Source of the DNA: Acidobacteriota bacterium
GTDB taxonomy: Bacteria; Acidobacteriota; Terriglobia; Terriglobales; Acidobacteriaceae
Length of the DNA stretch: 62,309 nt
Assembly: GCA_003224855.1 (NCBI GenBank)
Contig: QHZY01000003.1
Location: forward strand, 1 to 62,309
Direction: 5' to 3'
This document shows positions 35,671 to 45,052 of this stretch, piece after piece. The notes below the pieces were generated by a model. The model was not told the origin of the DNA, made no database searches, and saw only the letters and a list, made by a program, of their open reading frames with translations. The position numbers and the translations under genes are program-made. Position 1 is the stretch's first letter. Every line of letters begins with the position of its first letter.

Positions 35671-36444
35671 TTAAGCGACATTTTTAAGTGATCCTGATCT
35701 TTGCGCCCTCTTGGGGCGCAGTGACTTGCGGCCGCGGATTCGATCACGACCAGACGGCGCCGACAGGTCACGAGTCAATGGCAGGGTGATATTGATACGC
35801 GTGCCCTGCCCCGGCTTCGAGCGAATCCGAACCGCACCTCCGAGGGCGGCAATTCGTTCCCTCATTCCAAATAATCCGAAACGACCGGCGCCGGAGGACT
35901 GTAGCCCGACGCCGTCATCCTCAATTCGCAAGCGGATCCTGCCGCCGGCAGCTTCCAGGGTCACGCTGAATGTGCTGGCCTGGGAGTGGCGGCTGATGTT
36001 AGTCAGCGACTCCTGCACCGCACGATAAAGGGCTATCTCCGCTTCGTGGTCCATCTCAGGCAACTGATGGGGCAGCGCAAGCCGGGCGCGAATTCCTGAG
36101 CTGCGGGCGAGTTCTCGCGCTTCTTTGCGAATCGCACTCATCAAACCAAGTTCCTCCAGCGCGCGCGGCGAAAGGCGAGCAATGATGCGCCGTAGATCGC
36201 CGATCGTGCGGTCGAGCATCGAGATCGCTTCGCCGACCTTGGCCTGAAACTCTTCATCTTCCACCTCTTCCGTCAGTCCGCTCAGGAAAAGGCGCAGAAT
36301 CATCAATCCCTGGCCGGTCTCGTCGTGCAGTTCGCGGCTTATGCGCTTGCGCTCTTCCTCCTGCGCGCGGAGCAAGTGCAGCGACAATTCCGACGGAGAG
36401 CTTTCCGGAAAAGCCTTGCTCCGAGAGCGAGACTTACCGGACAC
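35671..36444 (-). CDS. Soluble NarL-type sensor histidine kinase
   Basis: About 257 residues. HisKA_3 phospho-His lies in ISRELHDETGQGL (His40), and the ATP domain has ESLTNISRHSQA (N box), EDDGVGL (G1) and GLFGMRERI (G2). No membrane helix or sensor domain is seen, so the signal must come from a partner or from the short N-terminus. GTG 36444 has AGGGG seven bases upstream; longer open reading continues to 36741 but would run into the divergent aroC. The C-terminal tail is very basic (RGRKSLRPKRAQRSG). Confidence 0.88.
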   Translation of the reverse strand: MSGKSRSRSKAFPESSPSELSLHLLRAQEEERKRISRELHDETGQGLMILRLFLSGLTEEVEDEEFQAKVGEAISMLDRTIGDLRRIIARLSPRALEELGLMSAIRKEARELARSSGIRARLALPHQLPEMDHEAEIALYRAVQESLTNISRHSQASTFSVTLEAAGGRIRLRIEDDGVGLQSSGAGRFGLFGMRERIAALGGAVRIRSKPGQGTRINITLPLTRDLSAPSGRDRIRGRKSLRPKRAQRSGSLKNVA

Positions 36445-36643
36445 TAAAACACCCCTGGAGCCAGATAACGAACCTGGCGCAGCGTGAATACGCTGGGACG
36501 AAGGGCTAATAAGTGACAGCGGTTCCGATTCATTGTAAACCAGCCGCTCCGCAATACAATGCCGTTCAAAGCACAAGAACCCGTGAGTTGGATGTGCTCT
36601 GGAACAAAGGGTTTGCTCGGTCCATCGGATACAATCCAGAACG

Positions 36644-37807
36644 ATGCTTCGATATTTCACGGCCGGGGAGTCGCATGGAGAGGCTCTGGTGGCATTTATC
36701 TCGGGAATCCCCGCCGGATTGAAATTGTCCCAGTCGTTCATCGATCGTGAACTTTGGCGGCGACAACAGGGATACGGTCGCGGCGGCAGAATGAAGATCG
36801 AGACCGATCATGCGCATATTCTTTCCGGGGTGCGTCACGGGGCAACGATCGGCTCGCCGATTGCCATCATGCTGGAAAACAAGGATTGGAAAAACTGGAC
36901 TGAGGCCCTGCCAGTGGAGCAGGGCGATCCTGAGAAACATAAGAGGGTCGCCTCGCCGAGACCCGGACACGCGGACCTGGCAGGAGCTTTGAAATACAAC
37001 TTCAGCGAGGCTCGTTACGTGCTGGAGCGGGCCTCAGCGCGCGAGTCGGCAGCGCGAGTGGCGATAGGAGCAGTCGCGAAATTGTTTTTGCATGAGCTGG
37101 GAATTGAAGTGTTAAGCCATGTGGTCGGCGTAGGTTCGGCGGTGGCGAAGGACGAAGTCTTATGGGAGCAGATTCGGGACTTGCAACAGAAGGAAGAAGT
37201 TCTACTAAACTGTGCCGATGCAGAAGACGAACAGCGGATGAAAGAACAAGTTGATGGAGTATTGAGAACCGGCGATTCAGTAGGAGGAGTTTTCGAAGTG
37301 GTTGCGCGCGGAGTTCCGGCCGGACTCGGAACCTACGCGCAGTGGGACGAACGTCTGGACGCTCTACTGGCAAGTGCTGTGATGTCGCTGCAGGCCGTCA
37401 AAGGGATAGAGATTGGTGCCGGAATCGTGGCGGCACACTCGCCGGGCTCGGCGGTGCATGATGAAATCGGGTATTCGCGGGACCAGGGCTTTACGCGCAC
37501 TCGCAACAATGCGGGAGGCATTGAAGGAGGAGTTTCGAATGGCCAGGAGATTCGCGTGCGTGGTTACGTCAAACCTATTTCCACCTTGCGCCGTCCTTTA
37601 CAATCGGTGGATTTCGCGACGCGAGAGCCGGTGAAAGCGGCTTACGAACGCTCTGATGTGTGCGTAGTGCCGGCGGCGGGAGTTGCCGCCGAAGCTATGG
37701 TGGCTTTGACGCTGGCGCGCTGTGCGCTGGAAAAGTTCGGTGGCGATTCCATGGTCGAGGTACAGCGCAATTACCAAGGCTACTGCCAACAAGTGAAAAA
37801 TTATTAA
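36644..37807 (+). CDS. aroC: Chorismate synthase
   Basis: A 387-residue protein with the three chorismate synthase signatures: GESHGEALVAFISGIPAG, the flavin/substrate loop GRGGRMKIETDHAHILSG and RRPLQSVDFATREP near the C-terminus, with RNNAGGIEGGVSNGQ as the FMN-binding part. It converts EPSP to chorismate using reduced FMN. The stop shares its last base with the ATG of def (TAATG). Confidence 0.96.
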   Translation: MLRYFTAGESHGEALVAFISGIPAGLKLSQSFIDRELWRRQQGYGRGGRMKIETDHAHILSGVRHGATIGSPIAIMLENKDWKNWTEALPVEQGDPEKHKRVASPRPGHADLAGALKYNFSEARYVLERASARESAARVAIGAVAKLFLHELGIEVLSHVVGVGSAVAKDEVLWEQIRDLQQKEEVLLNCADAEDEQRMKEQVDGVLRTGDSVGGVFEVVARGVPAGLGTYAQWDERLDALLASAVMSLQAVKGIEIGAGIVAAHSPGSAVHDEIGYSRDQGFTRTRNNAGGIEGGVSNGQEIRVRGYVKPISTLRRPLQSVDFATREPVKAAYERSDVCVVPAAGVAAEAMVALTLARCALEKFGGDSMVEVQRNYQGYCQQVKNY

Positions 37808-38316
37808 TGATTTATCCGATCGTGAAATATGGCAACCCTGTGCTGGAGAAACCCGCGGAACCGGTGACCAATTTTGATGAGGACCTGGCAAAGCTGGTGG
37901 AGGACATGTTCGAGTCAATGTATGCAGCACATGGGGTAGGTCTGGCGGCGCCGCAGATCGGGATATCCAGGCGGCTGGCGGTGATAGATATCAGTTTCAG
38001 GAAAGATGCAAAAGCGAAGCTGGTTCTGGCTAACCCGCAGATCGTTAAAGTAGAAGGCAAGCAGCGGGGCGATGAGGGATGCCTGAGCATTCCGGATTTT
38101 CGCGAACCCGTTACGCGCGGGCAGAAGGTGACCGTGCGGGCGCAAAATCTGCAAGGCGAATGGTTTGAAGAAACCGGAGAGGAACTGCTGGCGCGCGCCT
38201 TCCAGCACGAGACCGATCATCTCAATGGCAAGCTGTACATTAGCCATCTGAGCGCCTTGAAGCGCGATCTTATAAAGCGGAAGATCCGCAAGCTGATGAA
38301 AGCAGGAGAGTGGTAG
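37807..38316 (+). CDS. def: Peptide deformylase
   Basis: A 169-residue deformylase with all three motifs: GVGLAAPQIG, EGCLSIPD (metal Cys) and QHETDHLNG (metal His pair and catalytic Glu). It removes formyl from nascent chains and is followed by fmt, which adds formyl to initiator tRNA. ATG 37807 directly overlaps the aroC stop; a longer frame upstream lies within aroC. Confidence 0.96.
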   Translation: MIYPIVKYGNPVLEKPAEPVTNFDEDLAKLVEDMFESMYAAHGVGLAAPQIGISRRLAVIDISFRKDAKAKLVLANPQIVKVEGKQRGDEGCLSIPDFREPVTRGQKVTVRAQNLQGEWFEETGEELLARAFQHETDHLNGKLYISHLSALKRDLIKRKIRKLMKAGEW

Positions 38317-39254
38317 GCGAGCCGCTCAATCTCGTTTTTGCCGGAACTCCACCGTTCGCTGTACCGTCACTCAACAGCCTGGCCGGCGCTGGATTCAAGA
38401 TCAGTCTGGTGGTTACGCAGCCGGACCGTCCCAAGGGACGGGGAATGGAAGTGGCCCACTCTCCAGTCAAGCAGCGGGCCACTGAGCTCGGCCTGCCATT
38501 GACGCAGCCGGAAAAAATAAAAAACAATCTGGAATTCCGGTCGCAACTGGAAAGCCTAAGGCCGCAGGCAATTATTGTTGTGGGATACGGGCGGCTGATT
38601 CCGCAATGGATGTTAGACCTTCCGCCGCTTGGGAACATCAATGTGCATGCATCGCTCTTGCCGAAATACCGAGGGGCAGCGCCCATCCAATGGGCGATCG
38701 CGAACGGAGAAGGCGAGACGGGGGTCACGATCATGAAGATCGACGCAGGCCTGGACACCGGTGACATACTTCTGCAACGCAGCATGAGGATTGAGGAAGA
38801 CGATACGTCGGAGACGCTGTCACTACGGATGGCCCACCTTGGCGCGGATTTGCTGCTGGAAACGATAAACCGGCTTCGGAAAGGTGAGATTGCACTGCGC
38901 CCGCAGGATCACTCGCGTGCGAGCCTTGCTCCACTGCTGAAGAAAGAAGACGGAATCATCGATTTCAAGCGCACGGCGCAGGAAATTTGTAATCGTCTGC
39001 GTGGGTTTCAGCCGTGGCCGGGCGCGTTCACAAGCTTTCGAGGAAAGTTGCTTCACATCTGGAGCGCTTCGACCGATCTCAAAAACCTGCCGCAAGCTGA
39101 AATCACGATCGAGGACGAACGCATGCTGGTTGGGTGCGGCGCCGGAACTACATTGGTTCCTGAGCAACTGCAGCCCGAGGGGAAGAAGCGAATGTCGGTC
39201 CGCGATTTTGTGCACGGCTATCATCCACGCCCGGGCGAAGTATTGGGCAGGTAA
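38310..39254 (+). CDS. fmt: Methionyl-tRNA formyltransferase
   Basis: A 314-residue enzyme with the 10-formyl-THF domain (FAGTPPFAVPSL, NVHASLLPKYRGAAPIQWAI with the catalytic Asn and His, TGVTIMKIDAGLDTGDIL) and a C-terminal tRNA-binding domain (RGFQPWPGAFTSF). Start is GTG inside the last codons of def, with AGGAG just upstream. Confidence 0.96.
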   Translation: MVGEPLNLVFAGTPPFAVPSLNSLAGAGFKISLVVTQPDRPKGRGMEVAHSPVKQRATELGLPLTQPEKIKNNLEFRSQLESLRPQAIIVVGYGRLIPQWMLDLPPLGNINVHASLLPKYRGAAPIQWAIANGEGETGVTIMKIDAGLDTGDILLQRSMRIEEDDTSETLSLRMAHLGADLLLETINRLRKGEIALRPQDHSRASLAPLLKKEDGIIDFKRTAQEICNRLRGFQPWPGAFTSFRGKLLHIWSASTDLKNLPQAEITIEDERMLVGCGAGTTLVPEQLQPEGKKRMSVRDFVHGYHPRPGEVLGR

Positions 39255-39265
39255 AAGCACGCTCA

Positions 39266-40609
39266 ATGTCACTCTCGCCAGCGCGGTCGGCAGCATTTCA
39301 GGTGCTTCTTCGAGTTGATCATGACCAGGCATTCGCGCCTGAGCTGTTGCATTCGGAACGGTACGCCAAACTCTCCCCTCAGGATCACGGTCTGTTGACC
39401 GAACTCGTTATGGGCGTCCTGCGTTGGCGCTCGCTTCTTGATAACTGGCTCTCAGATTATTCCAAACGTCCGATTACCAGTCTCGATGCGGAGGTTCAGT
39501 CCGCATTGCGAATGGGCGTATATCAGCTGAGATTTCTGGATCGCATCCCGGCGAGAGCGGCCATCAATGAATCCGTTGAGCTGGTTAAGCGGGCTCGCAA
39601 GACCTCAGCGGCGGCGTTCGTGAATGCTGTGTTGCGGAAAATAGATGCGGATCCGAGTGAGCGAAATTATTGGGAGGCGATTGAAAAAGCTGGAACCGTC
39701 TCAGAGTTGGCTGGTGCCGGTTCGCATCCAGAGTGGCTTGTAGAGCGCTGGGTTAAAAGCTTCGGCCTCCAGGACGCAAAGCGAATTTGTGCTTACGATC
39801 AGCACCGGCCTGGTGTTGCGGTCCGTTTGCCGGATGTGAGCACGGAGAATGAACTGCGCGAGTGTGAAGTGGAGCTTGCTCCTGGATTGCTGCTCTCGTC
39901 GGCGCGGCGCGTAATCTCAGGAGATGTGACGCGTGCGCAGCCGTTTCTCAATGGCCAGGTCGCGATTGAAGATGAGGGATCGCAACTGGTTGGGCTGCTG
40001 GTTGGTTTCGGCAAGCGAATCCTGGATTGCTGTGCGGCGCCAGGCGGCAAGACGCGAATACTCGCGCAGAGGAATCCGCAGGCTGAAGTGGTTGCAGTGG
40101 AATTGCATCCGCACCGGGCCGAGCTATTGCGGCGCCTGGTAAAAGAGCAACACGTGCAGGTGATCGCGGGGGATGTTCGCGCTCTGTCTGAAACAGCCTT
40201 TGATCGAATCCTGGTAGACGCACCTTGTTCGGGTACCGGAACGCTGGCGCGAAACCCGGAGATAAAATGGCGGCTGAGACCGTCTGATGTCCAAGATCTG
40301 CAGCAGCGCCAGTTGAGCATTCTGCAGTCGGCCCTGGCAAAACTGGAGCACGGTGGCCGATTGGTGTACGCAACCTGCTCACTCGAGCCGGAGGAGAATG
40401 AAGAAGTGATTGCAAGAGCGCTTGCGCAAAATTCGTTCCGGGTAGTTGACGTTTTGCCGGAATTGGATTGGCTGCGAAGTCGCGGCGAGATCACGTGGGC
40501 GGAACCCGCTTCGCTGGTCCGCGGACCATATTTGCGAACTCTCCCCGGCCTGCACCCCTGCGATGGTTTTTTTGCCGCGATCCTCGAGCATTCGACCGTC
40601 AATCGCTGA
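39266..40609 (+). CDS. rsmB: 16S rRNA (cytosine-967-C5)-methyltransferase
   Basis: A 447-residue protein with an N-terminal NusB-like RNA domain (ARSAAFQVLLRV, GVLRWRSLLDNWL) and a C-terminal SAM methyltransferase with DCCAAPGGKT, the catalytic VDAPCSGTGTLARNPEIKWR (PCSG Cys) and YATCSLEPEENE. Part of the common def-fmt-rsmB cluster. It ends at the base next to the stop of the convergent PASTA gene. Confidence 0.95.
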   Translation: MSLSPARSAAFQVLLRVDHDQAFAPELLHSERYAKLSPQDHGLLTELVMGVLRWRSLLDNWLSDYSKRPITSLDAEVQSALRMGVYQLRFLDRIPARAAINESVELVKRARKTSAAAFVNAVLRKIDADPSERNYWEAIEKAGTVSELAGAGSHPEWLVERWVKSFGLQDAKRICAYDQHRPGVAVRLPDVSTENELRECEVELAPGLLLSSARRVISGDVTRAQPFLNGQVAIEDEGSQLVGLLVGFGKRILDCCAAPGGKTRILAQRNPQAEVVAVELHPHRAELLRRLVKEQHVQVIAGDVRALSETAFDRILVDAPCSGTGTLARNPEIKWRLRPSDVQDLQQRQLSILQSALAKLEHGGRLVYATCSLEPEENEEVIARALAQNSFRVVDVLPELDWLRSRGEITWAEPASLVRGPYLRTLPGLHPCDGFFAAILEHSTVNR

Positions 40610-41287
40610 TTACTTCACCTGGAACTCGATTGCCGATCCAAGCTCGACCTTTTCTCCGGGAAAGGGAGTTTGCGAGACGATAATGCTCGCTGGTGAAATT
40701 GGCGAACTGGCCTCGGCAATTGTAGTAGCTTTGGGTTCGTGAAACCCTGCATCCTTTAAGGCGAGGGTTGCCGAACCCAACGGCTGGCCGGCAAAGTTCG
40801 GCATTACGAACGCTTGCTGCGCCCCCGGAGTACCAAACAACAAGCTGATTCTGGGCGATGAAATTCCGCGGGCGCTTGGCGGGGGCGATTGGGCAATCAC
40901 TCGCTCGTCGGCCATTTCGGGGATGTCAGTGCGCGCAACCATACCAAGTTCAATTCCACGCCGACGAAGATTAAGGTCCGCAGCTCGTTCGCTCTGACCA
41001 GTCAGATCAGGGATTTCAATGCGCTGCGGCCCCAGGCTCTCGGCCGCGCGAATTTGCCAGCTGCGCCGAACCTGGCTGCCGGCAGAAGGAGATTGCGAGA
41101 CGATTCGGCCCTCGGGAACACTCGCGCTGAAGAATTGCCGGTCCAGAATCAGTTGCAGGTTCTTTTGGCTGGCGAGCCGTCGAGCGTCTGCCACGGTTTG
41201 GCCGGCGAGGTCGGGTACGGTTACCTCACGTCCATGGATCGCAATGCTCATGGTGATCAAAGCAGAAACAAGCGCGACCACGATCAT
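40610..41287 (-). CDS. Membrane-anchored protein with three PASTA domains, no kinase
   Basis: At least 225 residues: an N-terminal membrane helix followed by three PASTA units, recognised by VTVPDLAGQTVADARRLA, IEIPDLTGQSERAADLNL and FVMPNFAGQPLGSATLAL. PASTA domains bind muropeptides or beta-lactam-like ligands and usually belong to Ser/Thr kinases or PBPs; here there is no kinase domain. The helix seems to start before ATG 41287 (reading NLKTFFRVVLVGLAMIVV), so the true start may be a rare codon such as ATT at 41332. It follows PBP1A by 40 bases. Confidence 0.88.
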   Translation of the reverse strand: MIVVALVSALITMSIAIHGREVTVPDLAGQTVADARRLASQKNLQLILDRQFFSASVPEGRIVSQSPSAGSQVRRSWQIRAAESLGPQRIEIPDLTGQSERAADLNLRRRGIELGMVARTDIPEMADERVIAQSPPPSARGISSPRISLLFGTPGAQQAFVMPNFAGQPLGSATLALKDAGFHEPKATTIAEASSPISPASIIVSQTPFPGEKVELGSAIEFQVK

Positions 41288-41327
41288 GGCAAGCCCGACC
41301 AGAACTACTCGAAAGAAAGTTTTCAGG

Positions 41328-43586
41328 TTAATGGCTCTCCTCCGCAGCCGGAGCGGTGTCGGGTGTATCGAGCCTGGTTTGGGTTGAAGCAGTGAGGGGC
41401 GCCGGGGCTGCGGGGAAGTCTCCCGGCGGACGTCCCACAGCGGCTGCTTTCATAAACTCCATCCAGATGGGCAGCGCAGCGCGCGCGCCGCTCTCTTTAG
41501 CGCCCAGAGTTTTCTTTTCGTCATATCCCACCCAGACGCCACAAGTAACGGAAGGTGAGAAGCCCACGAACCAGGCATCAGTGAAATTATTCGTGGTGCC
41601 GGTTTTACCAGCGAGAGGCAGCTTCAAGCCGGCCGCCGCGATCGCAGTACCGTGCTGCACAACTTCCTGCAGCATGGAAGTCATAGTGCGCGCGGTGTTG
41701 GCGCTAACTACATCACGAACGTCGGCGAAGTTTTCTTCCAGCACTTGTCCATCGTAATCCGTCACTTTCGTGAGATAGCGCGGAGTGATGCGGACGCCGT
41801 CATTCGGAAAGGCGCTATACGCAGCGGTCTGCTCGAACAGTGTAATGTCGGCTGCGCCCAGCGCAATCGGCAAATATTCCGGAAGGTTGGAGGTGATACC
41901 GAAGCGACGAGCGTAGCCAATCACAGTCTTGATGCCAAGTTGCTCGGCCAGCCTGAGGGCAGGGATATTCCGAGACTGCGCCAAAGCACGCCGCAAGCTG
42001 ATGGTGCCTTCAAACTTTTCATCGTAGTTGTGGGGAACATAGGGCCCGGAGGCAGTCTGAAACATGGCGGGAGCATCCAGAACCGGGTCGTCGGGCCGCG
42101 CACCGCGATCGATGGCGGCCGTATAAACGTAAGGCTTGAATGATGATCCTGCCTGCCGAAGGGCCTGAGTAGCGCGGTTAAACTTTGAGAGATTAGAGTC
42201 GCGGCCGCCAACCATGGCGAGAATTTCTCCTGTGCTGTTGTCAATGGCGATCAGCGCTCCCTGAACACCGCTATCCTGTTCAAGAGTGACTGCCGCCTTG
42301 CCATCCGGTGTCAGCGTCAAAATCTTCACATACACCACGTCTCCGGGCTTCAGTAGCTGCAGTAATTTGCGGTGAGTCCATGTGGCTTGCGCGGGGGTGA
42401 TCCTGGCGCTGAACCGCCCAAGTTTGACACTGGCGAAGCTTGCGGAAACCTGGGTGACAACACCATGGATATATCCCGCTTCTTCAGGCTCTTCATCCCA
42501 ATCCGGGTGCTGGTAGGAACTGATCAACATGCCGGAATCGATGACGTTTTCCAGGTGGCCTTTCCAGCCGTGGCGACGCTCATATGCCGCCAGACCATCG
42601 AGCACCGCGCGATTGGCGGCATGCTGCAGATTGCTGTCGATTGAGGTGTAAACCCGCAGGCCGCCTTCGTGCACCTGATCACTGCCGTATTTTCCTTCCA
42701 GATAGCGGCGCAGTTCCTCAACGAAGTACGGCGCGAGCGAGGGGGGATCACGCGCCAGCATCAACTGTAGCGGCTGTATACGGCTTTGGGCCGCCTGTAC
42801 AGCGGTGATCTTTCCATCTTCGAGCATGGCGTTGATCACCAGGTTGCGGCGCTTGATAGCGCGATCAGGATGGGCTATGGGCGAATAGATGCTGGGCGAT
42901 TTCGGCAAGCCTGCGAGAAGCGCTGCTTCCTGCAGCATCAAATCCGCCGCCGGTTTTTTGAAGTAGAACTGGGAGGCCGCCTCAAAGCCATAGACGCCGT
43001 GGCCGAGATAGATCTGATTCGCGTAGAGTGTGAAAATCTGCTGCTTGGTGAAACGACGCTCAATCTGGATGGCCAGCAGAGCTTCCTGAATTTTTCTGTG
43101 AAACGAGCGGTCGGGGGAAAGGAACAGGTTACGGGCAAGTTGCATGGTCAGCGTGGACGCGCCCTGAACTCTACCCCCGGAAAGAATGTCTCGGTAGGCG
43201 GCGCCGGCGATGCGCCAAACATTAACTCCCCAGTGACGGTAAAAGTCCTTGTCTTCGATCGCAATCAGGGCGTCTCGCAGCACCTGCGGATATTGTTCAT
43301 ACGTCGCAATGACCCGGTGCTGCAAAGCGAAGGTTCCGATGACGTGGCGTTGTGAGTCATACAATTCGGTCACTGCGCTCGGCCGGTAACGCTCCAGTTG
43401 TTCAACCTGCGGAAGATCGGTGGAATAAACCAGAACCAGGCCAGCGGTGGCGCCGGCGAGCGCTGACACGAACATCAGCAAGCTGATGATTATCCAGCCT
43501 AAGATTTTGCGAGGAACTACATCGGTTTCGGGCGCGAGCTTGACAACTGCTTTCACGGAAGATCGTGAGGTTAGGATAGCAGGCAA
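41328..43586 (-). CDS. Class A penicillin-binding protein (PBP1A type)
   Basis: A 752-residue bifunctional peptidoglycan synthase: membrane helix at about 28-55, glycosyltransferase 51 domain (catalytic Glu in AIEDKDFYRHWG, then GASTLTMQLARNLFLS and KIQEALLAIQIE), and transpeptidase domain with SSFK (in AGSSFKPYVYTAA), SRN and KTGTTNN. The start is TTG 43586, not well supported; GTG 43556 is another choice. Lies in an operon between the S41-like and PASTA genes, which points to shared work in wall growth. Confidence 0.95.
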   Translation of the reverse strand: MPAILTSRSSVKAVVKLAPETDVVPRKILGWIIISLLMFVSALAGATAGLVLVYSTDLPQVEQLERYRPSAVTELYDSQRHVIGTFALQHRVIATYEQYPQVLRDALIAIEDKDFYRHWGVNVWRIAGAAYRDILSGGRVQGASTLTMQLARNLFLSPDRSFHRKIQEALLAIQIERRFTKQQIFTLYANQIYLGHGVYGFEAASQFYFKKPAADLMLQEAALLAGLPKSPSIYSPIAHPDRAIKRRNLVINAMLEDGKITAVQAAQSRIQPLQLMLARDPPSLAPYFVEELRRYLEGKYGSDQVHEGGLRVYTSIDSNLQHAANRAVLDGLAAYERRHGWKGHLENVIDSGMLISSYQHPDWDEEPEEAGYIHGVVTQVSASFASVKLGRFSARITPAQATWTHRKLLQLLKPGDVVYVKILTLTPDGKAAVTLEQDSGVQGALIAIDNSTGEILAMVGGRDSNLSKFNRATQALRQAGSSFKPYVYTAAIDRGARPDDPVLDAPAMFQTASGPYVPHNYDEKFEGTISLRRALAQSRNIPALRLAEQLGIKTVIGYARRFGITSNLPEYLPIALGAADITLFEQTAAYSAFPNDGVRITPRYLTKVTDYDGQVLEENFADVRDVVSANTARTMTSMLQEVVQHGTAIAAAGLKLPLAGKTGTTNNFTDAWFVGFSPSVTCGVWVGYDEKKTLGAKESGARAALPIWMEFMKAAAVGRPPGDFPAAPAPLTASTQTRLDTPDTAPAAEESH

Positions 43587-43616
43587 GCTTTGCGCCGGAT
43601 CACCATCACAAAGCGC

Positions 43617-44834
43617 TTAGCTGGTACGGCTGCTCAATACCTGAATCGCCTTCTGCAACTGATCATCCTGCGGCGAAGGCTGCTTCTTCTCGTCCTGGGC
43701 GGGCGTGGCATTTTCGTCCTCATCCGGTAGCGCGGAACCATCATCGCCGCTATCGGCAACCAGTACGTTGGGGGTGACCGCGCTATCCTGAATCGCTTTG
43801 CCGCCGGGCGAATAGTATTTCGCCACTGAAAGAATCAAGGCAGAGCCATCGGGCAGTTCAATCACTTTCTGAATTGCCCCATCTCCGAAAGTCTTGTCTC
43901 CGACCACGTCTCCGCGGGCATTTTCGAGCACTGCCGCGGCAACCACTTCAGCCGCACCGGCTGTCCCCTTATTAACAAGAACCACCAGCGGCAGAGCGGT
44001 TATGTCTTTCGTGGGGTCGGCATTGAATGCCTCACGGGGATATTTCTGGCCCTGCAGGTAGGTGATGGTCCCGTGATTCAGGAACAGGTTGGCGACCGCG
44101 ATGCCTTCAGCCTCGTCCCCTTCCGCGCAATTGCGCAGGTCGAGAATCAGCTTCTTCGCACCCGATTTCTGCAGTGACCGGATCTTGGCAGCAATCTCTT
44201 GGGCCTTGCCTTTGGTGAGGGCGTCAACCTGGATGTAGCCGATTCCATCCTGCACCATCTTGTCAGAAATTGGCGGGATCGCAACGTTTTCACGGGTGAT
44301 CGTAATTTTCTGGGGTTCAGCACGGCGGGCGCGCACAAGCGCGACACTCACAGTCGATCCCGGTTCGCCTTCAAGAAGGTTATGAATCTCAGCCAGCGAC
44401 ATTTCGCGAGTGCTCTTGGCTTCAATTGCTTCAATGATGTCGGAAGCCTGAATGCCCGCCTTATCCGCCGGACCGCCCGGAATTACTGATATCACTGCCG
44501 CATAACCGAACCGCTTGGATACGGCGGCTCCGATCTCTGCCTTGGCACTGGTCTTATGCGATTTGTACTCTTTGTATTCGGCGGGGCTCAGATAGCTCGA
44601 ATTCGGGTCGAGCGATTCCAGCAGGCCATGCAGGGCTCCATCGGTGACCTGCGGGATATTCGGTTCCTCGACATACTCGCTGCGGACTCTGGAAAGCACC
44701 TCACTGTATACCTGCAACTGGCGATAAGCGCCATCGTTGCTGGAGGCCCGGACGCCGCTGGAGCCGCCCACCAGAATGAAAAGAAGAATGGCGCTGGAAC
44801 AAGTAAGTATGGTTGCTTTTAACATTTTGGACAT
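43617..44834 (-). CDS. S41/CtpA-family protein with PDZ domain, predicted catalytically inactive
   Basis: A 405-residue exported or membrane-anchored protein (signal helix about 8-30). It has the CtpA order: helical N-part (SEVLSRVRSEYVEEP, LDPNSSYLSPAEYKEY), PDZ (about 98-172) and S41 core. In active CtpA the motif is GTASASE with catalytic Ser, and 25 residues later FGKG with catalytic Lys. Here these read GTAGAAE (Gly293 for Ser) and FGDG (Asp318 for Lys); the nearby Gln322 is kept. The DLRNNPGG loop is also changed to DLRNCAEGD. So a dead protease fold used as binding scaffold is likely. Acidic C-terminal tail. It is 30 bases before PBP1A. ATG with GAGGA upstream. Confidence 0.9.
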   Translation of the reverse strand: MSKMLKATILTCSSAILLFILVGGSSGVRASSNDGAYRQLQVYSEVLSRVRSEYVEEPNIPQVTDGALHGLLESLDPNSSYLSPAEYKEYKSHKTSAKAEIGAAVSKRFGYAAVISVIPGGPADKAGIQASDIIEAIEAKSTREMSLAEIHNLLEGEPGSTVSVALVRARRAEPQKITITRENVAIPPISDKMVQDGIGYIQVDALTKGKAQEIAAKIRSLQKSGAKKLILDLRNCAEGDEAEGIAVANLFLNHGTITYLQGQKYPREAFNADPTKDITALPLVVLVNKGTAGAAEVVAAAVLENARGDVVGDKTFGDGAIQKVIELPDGSALILSVAKYYSPGGKAIQDSAVTPNVLVADSGDDGSALPDEDENATPAQDEKKQPSPQDDQLQKAIQVLSSRTS

Positions 44835-44849
44835 CGATTTCAGAGTTCC

Positions 44850-45014
44850 TCAGGAGACTGGCTTGCAAATCGCATTATATCTCTTTGATGCGGCATCTCT
44901 GGCGCTTGCTGCGATGAATTTACGACGCAGGTAACCTGTCTTCGGCCGAGTGCGCCGGCGGCGGGTCTTCTCGCCAGAGACTTTAAGAACAAAGGACTTA
45001 GTGGCGTCTTCCAC
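44850..45014 (-). CDS. Possible very basic 54-residue protein upstream of the S41-like gene
   Basis: Starting from GTG 45014 the frame encodes a Lys/Arg-rich peptide (ATKSFVLKVSGEKTRRRRTR and PKTGYLRRKFIAASAR) and stops just before the ribosome site of the S41-like gene. The amino-acid make-up is not random-looking for non-coding DNA, but there is no clear ribosome site and no known family. It could also be upstream non-coding sequence with promoters for both sides. Confidence 0.25.
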   Translation of the reverse strand: MEDATKSFVLKVSGEKTRRRRTRPKTGYLRRKFIAASARDAASKRYNAICKPVS

Positions 45015-45052
45015 AACTCGATAGTGTATAGTTCCGTGTTCTGGAGAGCCCA

